In this document: positions 31,477-41,025 of the stretch, in pieces
Layout: each line of letters starts with the position of its first letter
Numbering within the stretch: position 1 is the first letter of the stretch
Assembly (NCBI GenBank): GCA_002796835.1
Contig: LUGL01000005.1
Span: 17,228 to 58,812, forward strand
Length of the DNA: 41,585 bases
From: Elainella saxicola E1
GTDB taxonomy: Bacteria; Cyanobacteriota; Cyanobacteriia; Elainellales; Elainellaceae
Direction: 5' to 3'
Notes under the pieces: generated by a model
What the model was told of the DNA's origin: nothing
What the model saw: only the letters and a program-made list of their open reading frames with translations
Database searches by the model: none
Made by a program: the position numbers and the translations under genes

Positions 31477-33321
31477 ATGCTGATTGCTCTTCAGATTGAA
31501 AACTTCGCTCTGGTTGACCAGCTTGATCTGGAACTGGGGACCGGACTCAATGTACTGACAGGAGAAACAGGGGCCGGAAAATCGATTATTTTGGATGCGC
31601 TGGATGCTGCTTTGGGCGGCAAGGTTTCCAGTCGAGCCATCCGGACTGGCGCTGAACGAGCGCTGATTGAAGCCACCTTTGACCTCAACCCATCCTTGAT
31701 TGCCTGGTTGTCCGAACAGCAGATCGAGCTGGTGGATGATATGTCGCTGGTGTGCAGCCGTGAAGTGATTGCTGGTCGTGGCAATGTGCGCAGCCGATCG
31801 CGAGTCAACGGCGTCTTGGTCAACAAGCAACAAATGGAGTCCTTGCGCGATCGCCTCCTGGAAATTACGGCCCAGGGACAAACCATGCAGCTAGGCCAGC
31901 CCAACCTTCAGCGGGAATGGCTGGATGGCTTTGGTGGCGTGAAGCTGATGCGGCAGCGTGAAGTCGTGGCTGCGGCTTATCAGGCAATGCAGCAAGCTCT
32001 GCAAGCCCTGGAGAAACGGCGGCAGTTTGAACAGCAGCGCCTGCAACAGCTTGATTTGTTTGAATATCAGGCTAAAGAGCTGATTGCGGCCAATCTCACT
32101 GAAGCAGACGAATTAGAACAGCTGGAACAGGAGCGGCAGCGCCTCAGCCACAGCGTCGAACTGCAACAGCAAAGCTATCGGGTGTATCAGGCGCTCTACC
32201 AAAACGATCATGGCGCGTTTGCCTGTGCGGACTTGCTGGGTGCAGCAGAGAGTTTGCTGATTGAAATGATGCGCTATGACCCGCAGCTTCAGGCGGTTTT
32301 AGACATGGTGACGGATGCGCTGGCCCAAGTGGAAGAAGCCGGACGCCAGATCAACATGTATGGGGAAAGCCTGGAAACCGATCCCGAAAGGCTGCAAAGT
32401 GTGGAAGAACGGATCGTGCAGCTCAAACAAATCTGCCGCAAATATGGGCCAACTTTGGCTGAAGCGATCGCCTATAGTCAGCAGGTGCAGCGAGAACTCG
32501 AACAGCTCAGCGGCGGTGGTTTGTCCCTGGAAACCTTAGAGCAGAACTACGAAGAGGCTCAGGCGAAGCTCGATCAGGCTTGTGCCAAGTTAACGGAATT
32601 GCGGCAGGCGACTGCCCGTCAACTCGAAGCACTGCTAGTCAAAGAGTTGAAGCCGCTAGCAATGGATAAGGTGCAGTTCAAAGTAGATATCAGTCCTTGC
32701 CCCCCTACAGCAACTGGAGCCGATCGAATTTCCTTTTTGTTTAGCCCCAATCCGGGTGAACCATTGCAGCCGCTGGCCGAAACCGCATCTGGCGGGGAAA
32801 TGAGCCGCTTTTTGCTAGCCCTGAAAGCCTGCTTCTCGCAGGTAGATGCTGTCGGTACGATGGTGTTTGACGAAGTGGACGTGGGGGTTTCCGGTCGGGT
32901 GGCACAGGCGATCGCCGAGAAGCTGCACCAGCTCAGCCAGCAGCATCAGGTGTTGTGCGTGACTCACCAGCCGATCATTGCGGCAATGGCCGACTCCCAT
33001 TTCCGAGTCGATAAGCAGGTGATCGATCCAGCCGGAACCAAGAAACGTGGCAAGGCCAAAGCTGCTGCTGAAGCGAACGGCAAAGAAGCGCCCGATGTGC
33101 GAACCGTGGTGCGGGTGGCTTTGCTCGGTCCCCAAGAGCGTCGCGAAGAGTTGGCCCAAATTGCGGGCGGCAAATCCGATCAGGAGGCGATCGCCTTTGC
33201 AGATTCCTTGCTGACCCAGGCTGCCAATGCTCGATCGACAGCACGTGAACCGACCCATGCTCCGGCCAAAATCGCAGCTAAGTCGAAAGCCACGACTAAA
33301 ACCAGAGCGGTTTCCTCTTGA
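31477..33321 (+). CDS. recN: DNA repair protein RecN
   Basis: The frame opens earlier, but the family N-terminus MLIALQIENFALVDQLDLEL begins at ATG 31477, giving 614 residues. RecN is an SMC-like ATPase in double-strand break repair. Walker A is GETGAGKS (about 29-36), with a long coiled-coil middle (about 160-370, rich in Glu/Gln/Leu) and the signature/Walker B region ASGGEMSRFLLALK and MVFDEVDVGVSG. The C-terminal part holds a Lys/Ala-rich insertion (KKRGKAKAAAEANGK) not typical of the family, followed by a basic Ala/Thr/Lys tail. Confidence 0.95.
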   Translation: MLIALQIENFALVDQLDLELGTGLNVLTGETGAGKSIILDALDAALGGKVSSRAIRTGAERALIEATFDLNPSLIAWLSEQQIELVDDMSLVCSREVIAGRGNVRSRSRVNGVLVNKQQMESLRDRLLEITAQGQTMQLGQPNLQREWLDGFGGVKLMRQREVVAAAYQAMQQALQALEKRRQFEQQRLQQLDLFEYQAKELIAANLTEADELEQLEQERQRLSHSVELQQQSYRVYQALYQNDHGAFACADLLGAAESLLIEMMRYDPQLQAVLDMVTDALAQVEEAGRQINMYGESLETDPERLQSVEERIVQLKQICRKYGPTLAEAIAYSQQVQRELEQLSGGGLSLETLEQNYEEAQAKLDQACAKLTELRQATARQLEALLVKELKPLAMDKVQFKVDISPCPPTATGADRISFLFSPNPGEPLQPLAETASGGEMSRFLLALKACFSQVDAVGTMVFDEVDVGVSGRVAQAIAEKLHQLSQQHQVLCVTHQPIIAAMADSHFRVDKQVIDPAGTKKRGKAKAAAEANGKEAPDVRTVVRVALLGPQERREELAQIAGGKSDQEAIAFADSLLTQAANARSTAREPTHAPAKIAAKSKATTKTRAVSS

Positions 33322-33652
33322 GGGTCGATCGAGAATTTCCGACCACTGGCATCGCTCAAGTTGCACAGACTTGTATGATAAACATCTAGGTCTTCACTGC
33401 TAGGAAGACAGATTCGCTTGCTGTTTTTCCTGGCTCATCAATCAACTGCTAATCATCCTGCTGATTCGATACTTGGCCCTTGGTAGATTCCAAGAACGGG
33501 CGTGAAATTCCCTCACTTCCAGCTCCCAAAAGTCACCAATTTGTCCTCGATCGAGTCACACTGATTCAAAACAAACAAAACCAGTTGCAGGAATATGTAA
33601 ATCTATGGTTGATTGGCTCTAATCCACGTTGTTTCGGGCACACGGTGAAATT
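33322..33652. other. Intergenic region before citrate synthase
   Basis: No gene is seen in 331 bases. GGTGAAATT before ATG 33653 gives a weak ribosome binding site. I found no convincing promoter hexamers or hairpin. Confidence 0.4.
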
Positions 33653-34831
33653 ATGACGTTCTGCGAATACAGACCGGGTTTGGAAGGGATTCCCGCCACA
33701 CAATCCAGTATCAGTTTTGTGGATGGTCAGCGAGGCATCCTCGAATATCGAGGGATTGGCATCGAAGAACTGGCCCTAAACAGCACGTTTTTAGAGACCT
33801 CCTATCTGCTGATCTGGGGCAACTTACCCTCCAAGGAAGAATTAGCAGAGTTTGAGCATGAAATTCGCTATCATCGCCGCTTGAAGTATCGCATTCGCGA
33901 CATGATGAAGTGCTTTCCTGAAAGTGGTCATCCGATGGATGCATTGCAAGCTTGCGCAGCGGCCTTAGGTCTGTTCTATTCCAGACGGGCACTCGACGAT
34001 CCAGATTATATTCGTAATGCGGTTGTGCGCCTGCTGGCCAAAATCCCTACGATGGTGGCAGCGTTTCAGTTGATGCGCAAAGGAAACGATCCGGTGCAGC
34101 CACGCGACGACTTGGACTATGCGGCCAACTTCCTCTACATGCTGAATGAGCAGGAACCCGACCCATTGGCAGCCCATATTTTTGACATCTGCTTAACGCT
34201 GCATGCCGAACACACAATCAACGCCTCGACCTTCTCGGCCATGGTGACGGCTTCGACACTGACCGATCCCTATGGGGTGATTGCCTCTGCGGTTGGCACG
34301 TTGGCGGGTCCGCTGCATGGTGGCGCGAATGAAGAAGTAATCTTTATGCTGGAGGAAATCGGCTCGATCGATAAAGTGGAAGCCTATCTGGATAAGTGCA
34401 TGCAAAACAAATCCAAGATTATGGGCTTTGGGCATCGGGTCTATAAGGTGAAAGATCCGCGTGCTACGATCCTGCAAGAATTGGCTGAGCAGCTGTTCGA
34501 GAAATTCGGCGGCGACGAATATTATGAAATCGCAGTTGCCCTCGAAAAAGCGGTTGAAGAACGACTCGGACAGAAAGGCATTTATCCCAACGTCGATTTT
34601 TATTCGGGACTGGTATATCGTAAACTCGGCATTCCCACCGATTTGTTCACGCCCGTTTTTGCGATCGCCCGCACCGCTGGCTGGTTAGCCCACTGGAAAG
34701 AACAGCTCGCTGAAAACCGCATTTTCCGGCCCACGCAAATTTATACAGGTAGCCGCAATGCGCCCTATGTGCCGATCGAAAAACGTCAGTCGGCTCAGGA
34801 TCAGGAGTTGTTGGGCCTGGTGTCTGGTTGA
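33653..34831 (+). CDS. gltA: Citrate synthase
   Basis: The start is ATG 33653 (MTFCEYRPGLEGIPATQSS), giving 392 residues. The enzyme joins oxaloacetate and acetyl-CoA to make citrate, entry to the cyanobacterial TCA route and to 2-oxoglutarate for nitrogen assimilation. Catalytic residues are in the expected motifs: His in GPLHGGANEEV, His in GFGHRVYK and Asp in PNVDFYSGLVYRKLG. It is the shorter (about 380-400 residue) type II-like/prokaryotic form. It is convergent with ilvC and shares a terminator with it. Confidence 0.96.
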   Translation: MTFCEYRPGLEGIPATQSSISFVDGQRGILEYRGIGIEELALNSTFLETSYLLIWGNLPSKEELAEFEHEIRYHRRLKYRIRDMMKCFPESGHPMDALQACAAALGLFYSRRALDDPDYIRNAVVRLLAKIPTMVAAFQLMRKGNDPVQPRDDLDYAANFLYMLNEQEPDPLAAHIFDICLTLHAEHTINASTFSAMVTASTLTDPYGVIASAVGTLAGPLHGGANEEVIFMLEEIGSIDKVEAYLDKCMQNKSKIMGFGHRVYKVKDPRATILQELAEQLFEKFGGDEYYEIAVALEKAVEERLGQKGIYPNVDFYSGLVYRKLGIPTDLFTPVFAIARTAGWLAHWKEQLAENRIFRPTQIYTGSRNAPYVPIEKRQSAQDQELLGLVSG

Positions 34832-34967
34832 TTGGCCGTAAGGCATTGCTGAATATCAGATCGCACCAAATGCGAATCGTTTGTGCCGTTTGACAGCAGT
34901 ACAAAGATTAGTGCGTTGCGTTGTTGGATATTTAGCCTTACAAAACTGCGAATGTTAAGGTGAAAAA

Positions 34968-35001
34968 TAGGAGGGACAAATGCTGATCGCTGCCCCTCCT
35001 A
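34968..35001. terminator. Bidirectional terminator between gltA and ilvC
   Basis: TAGGAGGGaCA and TGcCCCTCCTA pair with one mismatch around a 12-base loop. On the leftward strand the stem is followed by TTTTT (AAAAA at 34963-34967 on the plus strand), a typical Rho-independent terminator for ilvC; it can also act on gltA from the other side. Confidence 0.8.
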
Positions 35002-35038
35002 AAGTCAATAAAGCGTCTAATTTTTCAGAAGTCCGAGT

Positions 35039-36034
35039 TTAGACTTTCTTCAACCAGCTAAACATCGCTCGCAGATCTTTCCCCACTTCTTCGATCGGAT
35101 GTTCTGCTTCACGACGACGCATGGCGGTAAAACCTGGTTTGCCCGATTGATTTTCCAGTACGAATTCACGCGCAAACTGGCCGGTCTGGATCTCGTAGAG
35201 AATCTTCTTCATTTCGGCGCGGGTCGTGTCGGTAACAATTCGAGGGCCGCGAGTCAGGTCGCCATATTCTGCCGTATTCGAGATGCTGTCCCGCATTTTG
35301 GCCAAGCCGCCTTCCACGATCAGATCCACGATCAGCTTCACTTCATGCAGACATTCGAAATAAGCCAACTCTGGCTGATAGCCTGCATCGACTAAAGTTT
35401 CAAACCCTGCTTTAATCAGCGCACTCAAGCCACCGCACAGCACCACCTGTTCCCCAAACAAATCGGTTTCGGTTTCCTCCCGAAACGTGGTTTCCAAAAT
35501 GCCAGCGCGGGTGCCGCCAACGCCTTTGGCATAAGCCATGGCCCGATCGCGCGCTTGTCCAGTGGCATCTTGATAGACCGCGAACAAACAGGGAACGCCT
35601 TCACCTTGCGTATAGGTACGGCGCACCAGGTGACCAGGACCCTTCGGAGCTACCATCACCACATCTACATTGTCGGGTGGCACGATTTGAGCAAAGTGAA
35701 TATTGAAGCCATGGGCAAAGGCCAACACATCACCTGCTTTCAGGTTGGGTTCGATCTGGTCTTTGTAGACCGTTTTCATCGTTTCATCGGGCAGCAAAAT
35801 CATGATGAAATCGGCTGCCGCTGCTGCATCTGCGACGGACTTGACTGTTAACCCTTCGGCTTCTGCCTTTGCTGCTGACTTACTGCCGGGGTACAATCCT
35901 ACAATCACGTTCATGCCGCTATCTTTCAGGTTTAAAGCATGGGCATGCCCTTGTGACCCATAGCCAATGATGGCGATCGTCTTTCCAGCTAATAGGTCTA
36001 AATTTGCGTCAGCATCATAATACATCCGAGCCAT
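35039..36034 (-). CDS. ilvC: Ketol-acid reductoisomerase (class I)
   Basis: This 331-residue protein (ATG 36034, GGAG seven bases upstream) is the usual length of class I KARI. It reduces and rearranges acetolactate or acetohydroxybutyrate in valine/isoleucine synthesis, using NADPH and Mg. The Rossmann motif is [17 protein letters not shown] (about 25-41), the phosphate-binding region VGLYPGSKS follows, and the metal site residues lie in [14 protein letters not shown] and in the C-terminal [13 protein letters not shown]. It is convergent with gltA and divergent from nothing; two leftward membrane-protein genes lie upstream. Confidence 0.97.
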   Translation of the reverse strand: MARMYYDADANLDLLAGKTIAIIGYGSQGHAHALNLKDSGMNVIVGLYPGSKSAAKAEAEGLTVKSVADAAAAADFIMILLPDETMKTVYKDQIEPNLKAGDVLAFAHGFNIHFAQIVPPDNVDVVMVAPKGPGHLVRRTYTQGEGVPCLFAVYQDATGQARDRAMAYAKGVGGTRAGILETTFREETETDLFGEQVVLCGGLSALIKAGFETLVDAGYQPELAYFECLHEVKLIVDLIVEGGLAKMRDSISNTAEYGDLTRGPRIVTDTTRAEMKKILYEIQTGQFAREFVLENQSGKPGFTAMRRREAEHPIEEVGKDLRAMFSWLKKV

Positions 36035-36172
36035 AGAGTCTCTCCGTCCGCGAGCGATTGATCTGCAAGTGTTAGATCATATCAGAATCCGATGGCGCAG
36101 TTGCGTTCGAACAAAAATCTCAGAGGCAAACCTCAATTCACCTCTGAAACAGGTTGATCAGCATAAGTTTCT

Positions 36173-36727
36173 CTATTTAGAAGCCGTGGGTAAAAAGGGC
36201 TTCATGATCAGAAAGCCAGCCCCAAAAGCCGTGACGATAATCACGAAAATGGTCAGCGTCAGCCAGAGGCCACCCATTCCGCCAGATTTCTTCAGGTCCG
36301 TTACCTGATGCGGCGTTGCCGCAACTTCAGTAAACAGCTCTTCTACTTCCGGTTCGCTAGGAGTTCTCAGTTTGGCGGCGATCGCACTGGCCGCAGCAGT
36401 TTCTTCCCAGGAGGGCGTTGCTGTCGGGCCTTTCTGAGGAACACGCTGACGTGGGGGAACAGGTTGGGGATCGATCGAAGGATTAACCACCCAGGGTTGC
36501 AAGGTCAGCACAGATTGCACCACCCGATACATCTCTTGCCGTAACACCTGATTTTCTCGATCGAGCTGGTGATTTTTGTTGTTGAGAGAATCGACCATGG
36601 CACGGGTTGCTTGCAATTCAGCCGCAAGTTCCCGATAGACAGAAATTGGCACAGAAGGGGTGCTGCTGGCAGTGAACGATTGGGCAGGCGCAGAACTACG
36701 AGGATTAGATTGAAAGTTAGATTTCAT
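36173..36727 (-). CDS. Conserved cyanobacterial coiled-coil membrane protein
   Basis: The start is taken at ATG 36727 (MKSNFQSNPRSSAPAQS), giving 184 residues; the frame is open 51 bases further. There is a Ser/Pro-rich N-terminus, a coiled coil at about 33-72 (YRELAAELQATRAMVDSLNN and ENQVLRQEMYRVV), a Pro-rich linker and a single C-terminal membrane segment (about 152-176, LWLTLTIFVIIVTAFGAGFLI). It is therefore probably anchored with its coiled coil in the cytoplasm. I do not recognise a named family. It precedes ilvC by 138 bases on the same strand. Confidence 0.7.
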   Translation of the reverse strand: MKSNFQSNPRSSAPAQSFTASSTPSVPISVYRELAAELQATRAMVDSLNNKNHQLDRENQVLRQEMYRVVQSVLTLQPWVVNPSIDPQPVPPRQRVPQKGPTATPSWEETAAASAIAAKLRTPSEPEVEELFTEVAATPHQVTDLKKSGGMGGLWLTLTIFVIIVTAFGAGFLIMKPFLPTASK

Positions 36728-36855
36728 TTGCCCTACAAGAACGTCTGATGAATGAGAGCGCAGTCGCGATATGCCCATGCATCTTAGTTGAACTTGAATT
36801 TTTTGGAGCGAGTTCTCTGCCCGACTTTAATGAAAAATGCGATAGGAATTTCTGA

Positions 36856-37305
36856 TCAATTCTCTGAAGCCACATCAAATGCCTTCAGCCAACCCTGGCG
36901 CAGCAGCCAGTCCAGCAACAAGGCCAGGAGGCCAAACAGCAGCAGACTCTCCAACAGCTTGATCCCCGACATCCAGATGGGATCGCGGATCAGGGTTGAA
37001 TCAATTTGGGCCAAACCCCGCACCAGACCAAAGGCCAAAGCCGCGCCACTACGGAGATGGGGATTTTGATCCCGCCGCATAATATAACGATAGGTAACGC
37101 CAAACAAAAAGCCACTCGCGCTGGCAATGCCAATCTGCAATGCCGTCTCAACGCTGATCAGCGCCTGCATCCAGAGACTTCGGGTTAATCCGGGCAGCAA
37201 AACCCCGATCGAGCTGAGCCACAACCCCGAAAAGACGATCGTCGCTCCAGCCGCACCTGCCAGTCCAGCCTTGAGAGATTCGATTCGTTCTGCTGCTTGA
37301 TTCAT
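36856..37305 (-). CDS. Conserved hypothetical integral membrane protein
   Basis: This 149-residue protein has four hydrophobic segments (about 14-38, 46-70, 84-100 and 115-138). It begins MNQAAERIESLKAGLAGAAGA and ends in a short soluble tail. The SGFLFGVTYRYIMRRDQNPHLRSGAALAFGLVRGLAQ segment joins helices 2 and 3 and looks like the best conserved part of a cyanobacterial family of unknown function. Its start lies only 35 bases from the divergent SDR gene. Confidence 0.75.
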   Translation of the reverse strand: MNQAAERIESLKAGLAGAAGATIVFSGLWLSSIGVLLPGLTRSLWMQALISVETALQIGIASASGFLFGVTYRYIMRRDQNPHLRSGAALAFGLVRGLAQIDSTLIRDPIWMSGIKLLESLLLFGLLALLLDWLLRQGWLKAFDVASEN

Positions 37306-37340
37306 GGAATGATTGACTTGTTAAAAATTTCAGCACATTC

Positions 37341-38168
37341 ATGAACGTTACCATCATTGGCTGCGGCTATGTCGGAACTGCGGTGGCTCGCCACTGGCAA
37401 CAGCAAGGCTTAACTGTGACTGCAACGACCACAACCCCAGCCCGCATCTCGGAACTCGCCCCTTTGGTCGATCGCGCCGTTGTTGTCAAAGGCAATGATG
37501 CTGCCAATTTAGAGGCATTGCTGACCCACCAACAAGTCGTGTTGCTGAGCGTCGGAGCTGCTGATCGATCGGCCTCAGGCTATGAAGAAGCCTATTTAAC
37601 GACTGCCGAAACGCTAGCCGCCCTGTTACCGCAACATCCGACGGTGCAGCAGGTGATTTATACCAGCAGCTATGCCCTGTATGGGGATCATCGCGGTGGC
37701 TGGGTGACAGAAGAAACGGCGATCGCCCCAGCCAATCCCAACGGTGAAATTCTAGCGGCGGCTGAACAGGTTTTACTAGACAGTCAGTCCGATCGTCTCA
37801 AGGTTTGTGTGCTGCGGCTGGGCGGTATCTATGGTCCCGGTCGGGAACTGATTAAAATTTTTGGTCGTGCCGCAGGAACCACTCGTCCTGGTGACGGCAC
37901 AGATGCCAGCAATTGGGTGCATTTAGACGATATTGTCGGGGCGATCGACTTTGCCAGAGTTCACCAGCTTTCTGGCATTTATAATTTAGTGCAGACTGAA
38001 CCGACCACAACGGGTGACTTGTTCGATCGGCTCTTCCAGCAACATCAGTTAGACCCGATCCAGTGGGATGCTTCTCAAACCAGCAATCGGCCTTATAACG
38101 CTCGCGTTTCCAATCAGAAATTAAGAGATGCAGGCTATCAATTCCAGCATCCGGTCCTGGAATATTAG
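37341..38168 (+). CDS. SDR-family NAD-dependent epimerase/dehydratase-like protein
   Basis: This 275-residue protein begins MNVTIIGCGYVGTAVARHW, a GxGxxG Rossmann motif for NAD(P). An extended-SDR active-site region follows as YTSSYALYGDHRGGWVTEE, where the usual YxxxK is not evident at the standard position; Ser/Thr-Ser-Tyr remains. RLGGIYGPGRELI and a NWVHLDDIVGAI segment are typical of the extended epimerase/YeeZ-like group. The missing lysine suggests an atypical or non-epimerase activity. It is divergent from the membrane-protein gene, 35 bases away. Confidence 0.8.
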   Translation: MNVTIIGCGYVGTAVARHWQQQGLTVTATTTTPARISELAPLVDRAVVVKGNDAANLEALLTHQQVVLLSVGAADRSASGYEEAYLTTAETLAALLPQHPTVQQVIYTSSYALYGDHRGGWVTEETAIAPANPNGEILAAAEQVLLDSQSDRLKVCVLRLGGIYGPGRELIKIFGRAAGTTRPGDGTDASNWVHLDDIVGAIDFARVHQLSGIYNLVQTEPTTTGDLFDRLFQQHQLDPIQWDASQTSNRPYNARVSNQKLRDAGYQFQHPVLEY

Positions 38169-38269
38169 CCGCAGAGCGGTGAATACAGCACTTCGAGTAC
38201 AGCCATTTCAGGGCAGCAATCGGTATGATCCTGATTGATCATTGACCTGTCATAACTGAAGACCGTGCT

Positions 38270-39166
38270 ATGACCGACCTGTTCCCAACGCTGACGGATT
38301 GGTTGGCCGATCGGACTGCCGTACTGGCCACGCAGCACCACAAAGAGAAGGTGATTGCGCCCCTCTTTGCCACTGAACTGGGGTTACCAATCATCGTTCC
38401 TGCTGAGCTGGACATCGCGTTTGACACCGATCGGTTTGGCAGCTTCAGCCGAGAAGTGCCGCGTATGGGCAGTCAATTGGAGGCTGCTTGTCGTAAAGTT
38501 GAAGCTGTCCTGGATGCCACTGGATATACGCTGGGGCTCGCCAGTGAAGGATCGTTTGGCCCCCATCCGGCCATGCCATTCCTGCCCTGCAACCGCGAAT
38601 TGGTCGTGCTGATCGATCGGCAACATTCGCTGCAAATTGTCGGCGAAGCCCTTTCAACCCAAACCAACTATCGCCAAACTCAAGTCACGACCTGGGAAGC
38701 GGTACAGCAATTTGCGCAACAGATTGGCTTTCCTCGCCATGGCCTAGTGGTGATTGCAGGAGATGGATCGGTGACTGAGCAGGTTGCTGCCGATCGGATT
38801 CAGAAAGGCATCACCAGTGACACTGAATTAGCTGCGGCTTTTGAATGGGCCAAAATCCAGGCAGAAACCGTGTGGATTGAGACCGATATGCGGGCGCTTC
38901 ATAATCCGACGCGGATGCAGGTAATCCAGCAGGCCACGCAAGACCTGATTTCCAAACTCAAATCGACCTGTCCCGCTTGCCGAACACCAGGATTTGCGAT
39001 CGTAGATCGGGAAAGTGGGTTGCCCTGTAGTCTTTGTGGTCAACCCACCTCCTTGATTCGATCGGTCATTCAAGGTTGCCAGCACTGCGGCCTGCAGCAG
39101 GAAGTTCTTTTCCCCGCAGGCATGGAAACGGCTGATCCCACCTACTGTCCCTATTGCAATCCTTAA
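38270..39166 (+). CDS. DUF6671 family protein with zinc-ribbon C-terminus
   Basis: This 298-residue protein starts MTDLFPTLTDWLADRTAV. The core (about 18-205) includes HHKEKVIAPLFATELGLPIIVP, GSFGPHPAMPFLPCNRELVVLID and an ETDMRALHNPTRM segment, the features of DUF6671. The C-terminal part carries four cysteine pairs (CPAC, CSLC, CQHC, CPYC), probably two zinc ribbons. No function is known; RNA or nucleotide binding is a guess. Its stop codon region is duplicated (see 39153-39190). Confidence 0.8.
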   Translation: MTDLFPTLTDWLADRTAVLATQHHKEKVIAPLFATELGLPIIVPAELDIAFDTDRFGSFSREVPRMGSQLEAACRKVEAVLDATGYTLGLASEGSFGPHPAMPFLPCNRELVVLIDRQHSLQIVGEALSTQTNYRQTQVTTWEAVQQFAQQIGFPRHGLVVIAGDGSVTEQVAADRIQKGITSDTELAAAFEWAKIQAETVWIETDMRALHNPTRMQVIQQATQDLISKLKSTCPACRTPGFAIVDRESGLPCSLCGQPTSLIRSVIQGCQHCGLQQEVLFPAGMETADPTYCPYCNP

Positions 39167-39190
39167 AATCCCGATTGCAATCCTTAAAAT
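39153..39190. repeat. Tandem duplication spanning the DUF6671 stop codon
   Basis: ATTGCAATCCTTAAAAT is present at 39153-39169 and again at 39174-39190, with CCCG between, a 21-base period. The first copy contains the TAA stop of the upstream gene. Confidence 0.8.
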
Positions 39191-39200
39191 TTTTAGGATT
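39179..39200 (+). terminator. Inverted repeat after the DUF6671 gene, possible terminator
   Basis: AATCCTTAAAA (39179-39189) and TTTTTAGGATT (39190-39200) are complementary with one mismatch and no loop bases between. It lies 12 bases after the stop. There is no T-run after it, so it may be a weak terminator or an operator. Confidence 0.45.
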
Positions 39201-39579
39201 TGAGCAAGACTCTTTGCAATTTACTGGTTATTCGACCCTGGCATTAGACTCTATAACCAACTTTCGGAAACCATTGTTTCAAATGAGACTGGCATACCTT
39301 CGCGTAAACCTGTGCATGAAATTACAGGAAGGCGACGCGAATTCGTTAAGATCAAAAGGCTGTTGCAAGGGAAGGCTTGGCAGTGATCTTTCACTCATCC
39401 ATCTTTGAAGACTGGCTAACAAATAATCACGATGATGTCATTTTCATTGTTCTAATATCAGTTTCTAATATCAACAGAAAGCTATCAACAAAAGGCTATT
39501 GAATTCATAGTTTTTAACAGTACAGCTTGATCGAACAAACGGATTCAATTTAATTCATTAACGAAAAATTCTCGCAGCA
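39201..39579. other. Intergenic region before tldD
   Basis: No gene is seen in this AT-rich stretch of about 380 bases. A frame of 84 codons starting near 39154 has no ribosome binding site or family match and is probably chance. TAACGAAAAATT precedes the tldD ATG. Confidence 0.4.
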
Positions 39580-41025
39580 ATGATTAGTGAACTCTCAAAC
39601 ATATTGTCACAGCTCAATGTTCCCGCTGACTGGATCGGTCTCCGAGTGGTTAAAGAACAGGCAGGTGCACGATCGGTCCGCGATGGAGTGCCGCAGCGCA
39701 ACAGTAAATCAATCAGCCAGGGCGTGATGGTTGAGGTGATGGTGAATGGCCAGATTGGCTATGGCGCAATTAATTCGCTCCAGCTTGAATCGATCCAACT
39801 TGCTGCCGAGTCTGCTTATCAACAGGCGATCGCAGCCAGCCAATGGGGAATTTATCCCTTTACCTCTGCCGTTCGCCCTAAAGTAGTCGGACAATATTAC
39901 TCTCCGATTGTCAAACCATTGCATGCGCTATCGCCACAAGAAATTAACGATTTGCTGATTCGCATTTGCCAAACGCTGAAAGTGTCTGATCAGATTGTGC
40001 AAACAGCTGCCACTGCAATTACCAACGAAACAGAGTCCTGGTTTGTCAGCAGCAATGGTTCTGAGGTTTATCAAAAATTCCTGCTGCTAGAGACCCACTA
40101 TGGTGCGACGGCTCAGGATGGACCGATCGTGCAGCAACGCAGCAGTAATGGCTATCTGGCCCATTCTTATCAGGGCGGCTGGGAACTGTTCCTGTCCTCT
40201 GACTTGTGGGATCAGGTACAGCGGACGGGCGAACAATCCATTGAGTTGCTCACCGCCACCGAATGCCCGGATACCAGAACAACGCTGGTGCTGGCTCCCG
40301 ATCAGATGATGCTGCAAATTCATGAAAGCGTGGGTCATCCGTTAGAACTCGATCGAATTTTGGGCGATGAACGAAATTATGCGGGCGGCAGTTTTGTCAA
40401 GCCTGACGATTTTGGCCAGCTCTCCTATGGTTCGGAGTTGATGAACATTACGTTTAATCCCACGGTGCCAGGAGAATTTGCCAGCTACAGCTTTGATGAC
40501 ATTGGTGCACCGGCCACCAAAGAATATTTGATTCAAGCAGGCGTTTTGCAACGCGGCTTAGGCAGTCTGGAAAGTCAAACTCGGTTAGGCAAACCGGGAG
40601 TGGCTTGTGCTCGCGCTTCTTCGTGGAATCGTCCGCCGATCGATCGGATGGCCAATCTCAACCTGGAACCGGGCAGTGATTCGTTTGCTGATTTAATTCG
40701 AGACATCGAACATGGCGTTTATATGGAAGCCAATCGCTCCTGGTCGATCGACGATCAGCGCTATAAGTTTCAGTTTGGCTGCGAATATGCCAAGTTGATC
40801 GAAAATGGCCAGTTGACCAAGACGTTGCGCAATCCCAATTACCGCGCCACCACGCCGGAGTTCTGGCATAGCCTGGTGCGGGTGGGCAACGAGTCCACCT
40901 GGGAAATGTATGGCACGCCCTATTGCGGCAAAGGTGAGCCAAATCAAGCAATCCGGGTCGGCCATGGTTCACCCACCTGTGTGTTTGACCAGGTAGAAGT
41001 ATTTGGAGGAGGCGCTGACAAGTGA
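39580..41025 (+). CDS. tldD: TldD-type metalloprotease subunit
   Basis: This 481-residue protein has the TldD zinc site HESVGHPLELDRILGDE (HExxxH, about 248-254) in the middle, followed by the GGSFVKPDDF and PATKEYLIQAGVL segments. TldD and its partner TldE (PmbA) form a heterodimeric protease that degrades unfolded peptides and processes small modified peptides such as microcin B17 and some RiPPs. The next gene, overlapping by four bases, is the TldE partner, so the complex is coded in full here, apart from the truncated end. Confidence 0.93.
   Translation: MISELSNILSQLNVPADWIGLRVVKEQAGARSVRDGVPQRNSKSISQGVMVEVMVNGQIGYGAINSLQLESIQLAAESAYQQAIAASQWGIYPFTSAVRPKVVGQYYSPIVKPLHALSPQEINDLLIRICQTLKVSDQIVQTAATAITNETESWFVSSNGSEVYQKFLLLETHYGATAQDGPIVQQRSSNGYLAHSYQGGWELFLSSDLWDQVQRTGEQSIELLTATECPDTRTTLVLAPDQMMLQIHESVGHPLELDRILGDERNYAGGSFVKPDDFGQLSYGSELMNITFNPTVPGEFASYSFDDIGAPATKEYLIQAGVLQRGLGSLESQTRLGKPGVACARASSWNRPPIDRMANLNLEPGSDSFADLIRDIEHGVYMEANRSWSIDDQRYKFQFGCEYAKLIENGQLTKTLRNPNYRATTPEFWHSLVRVGNESTWEMYGTPYCGKGEPNQAIRVGHGSPTCVFDQVEVFGGGADK

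Noticed and set aside
39154-39408. 84-codon frame after DUF6671
   Set aside because: No ribosome binding site and no family pattern; it overlaps the tandem duplication.
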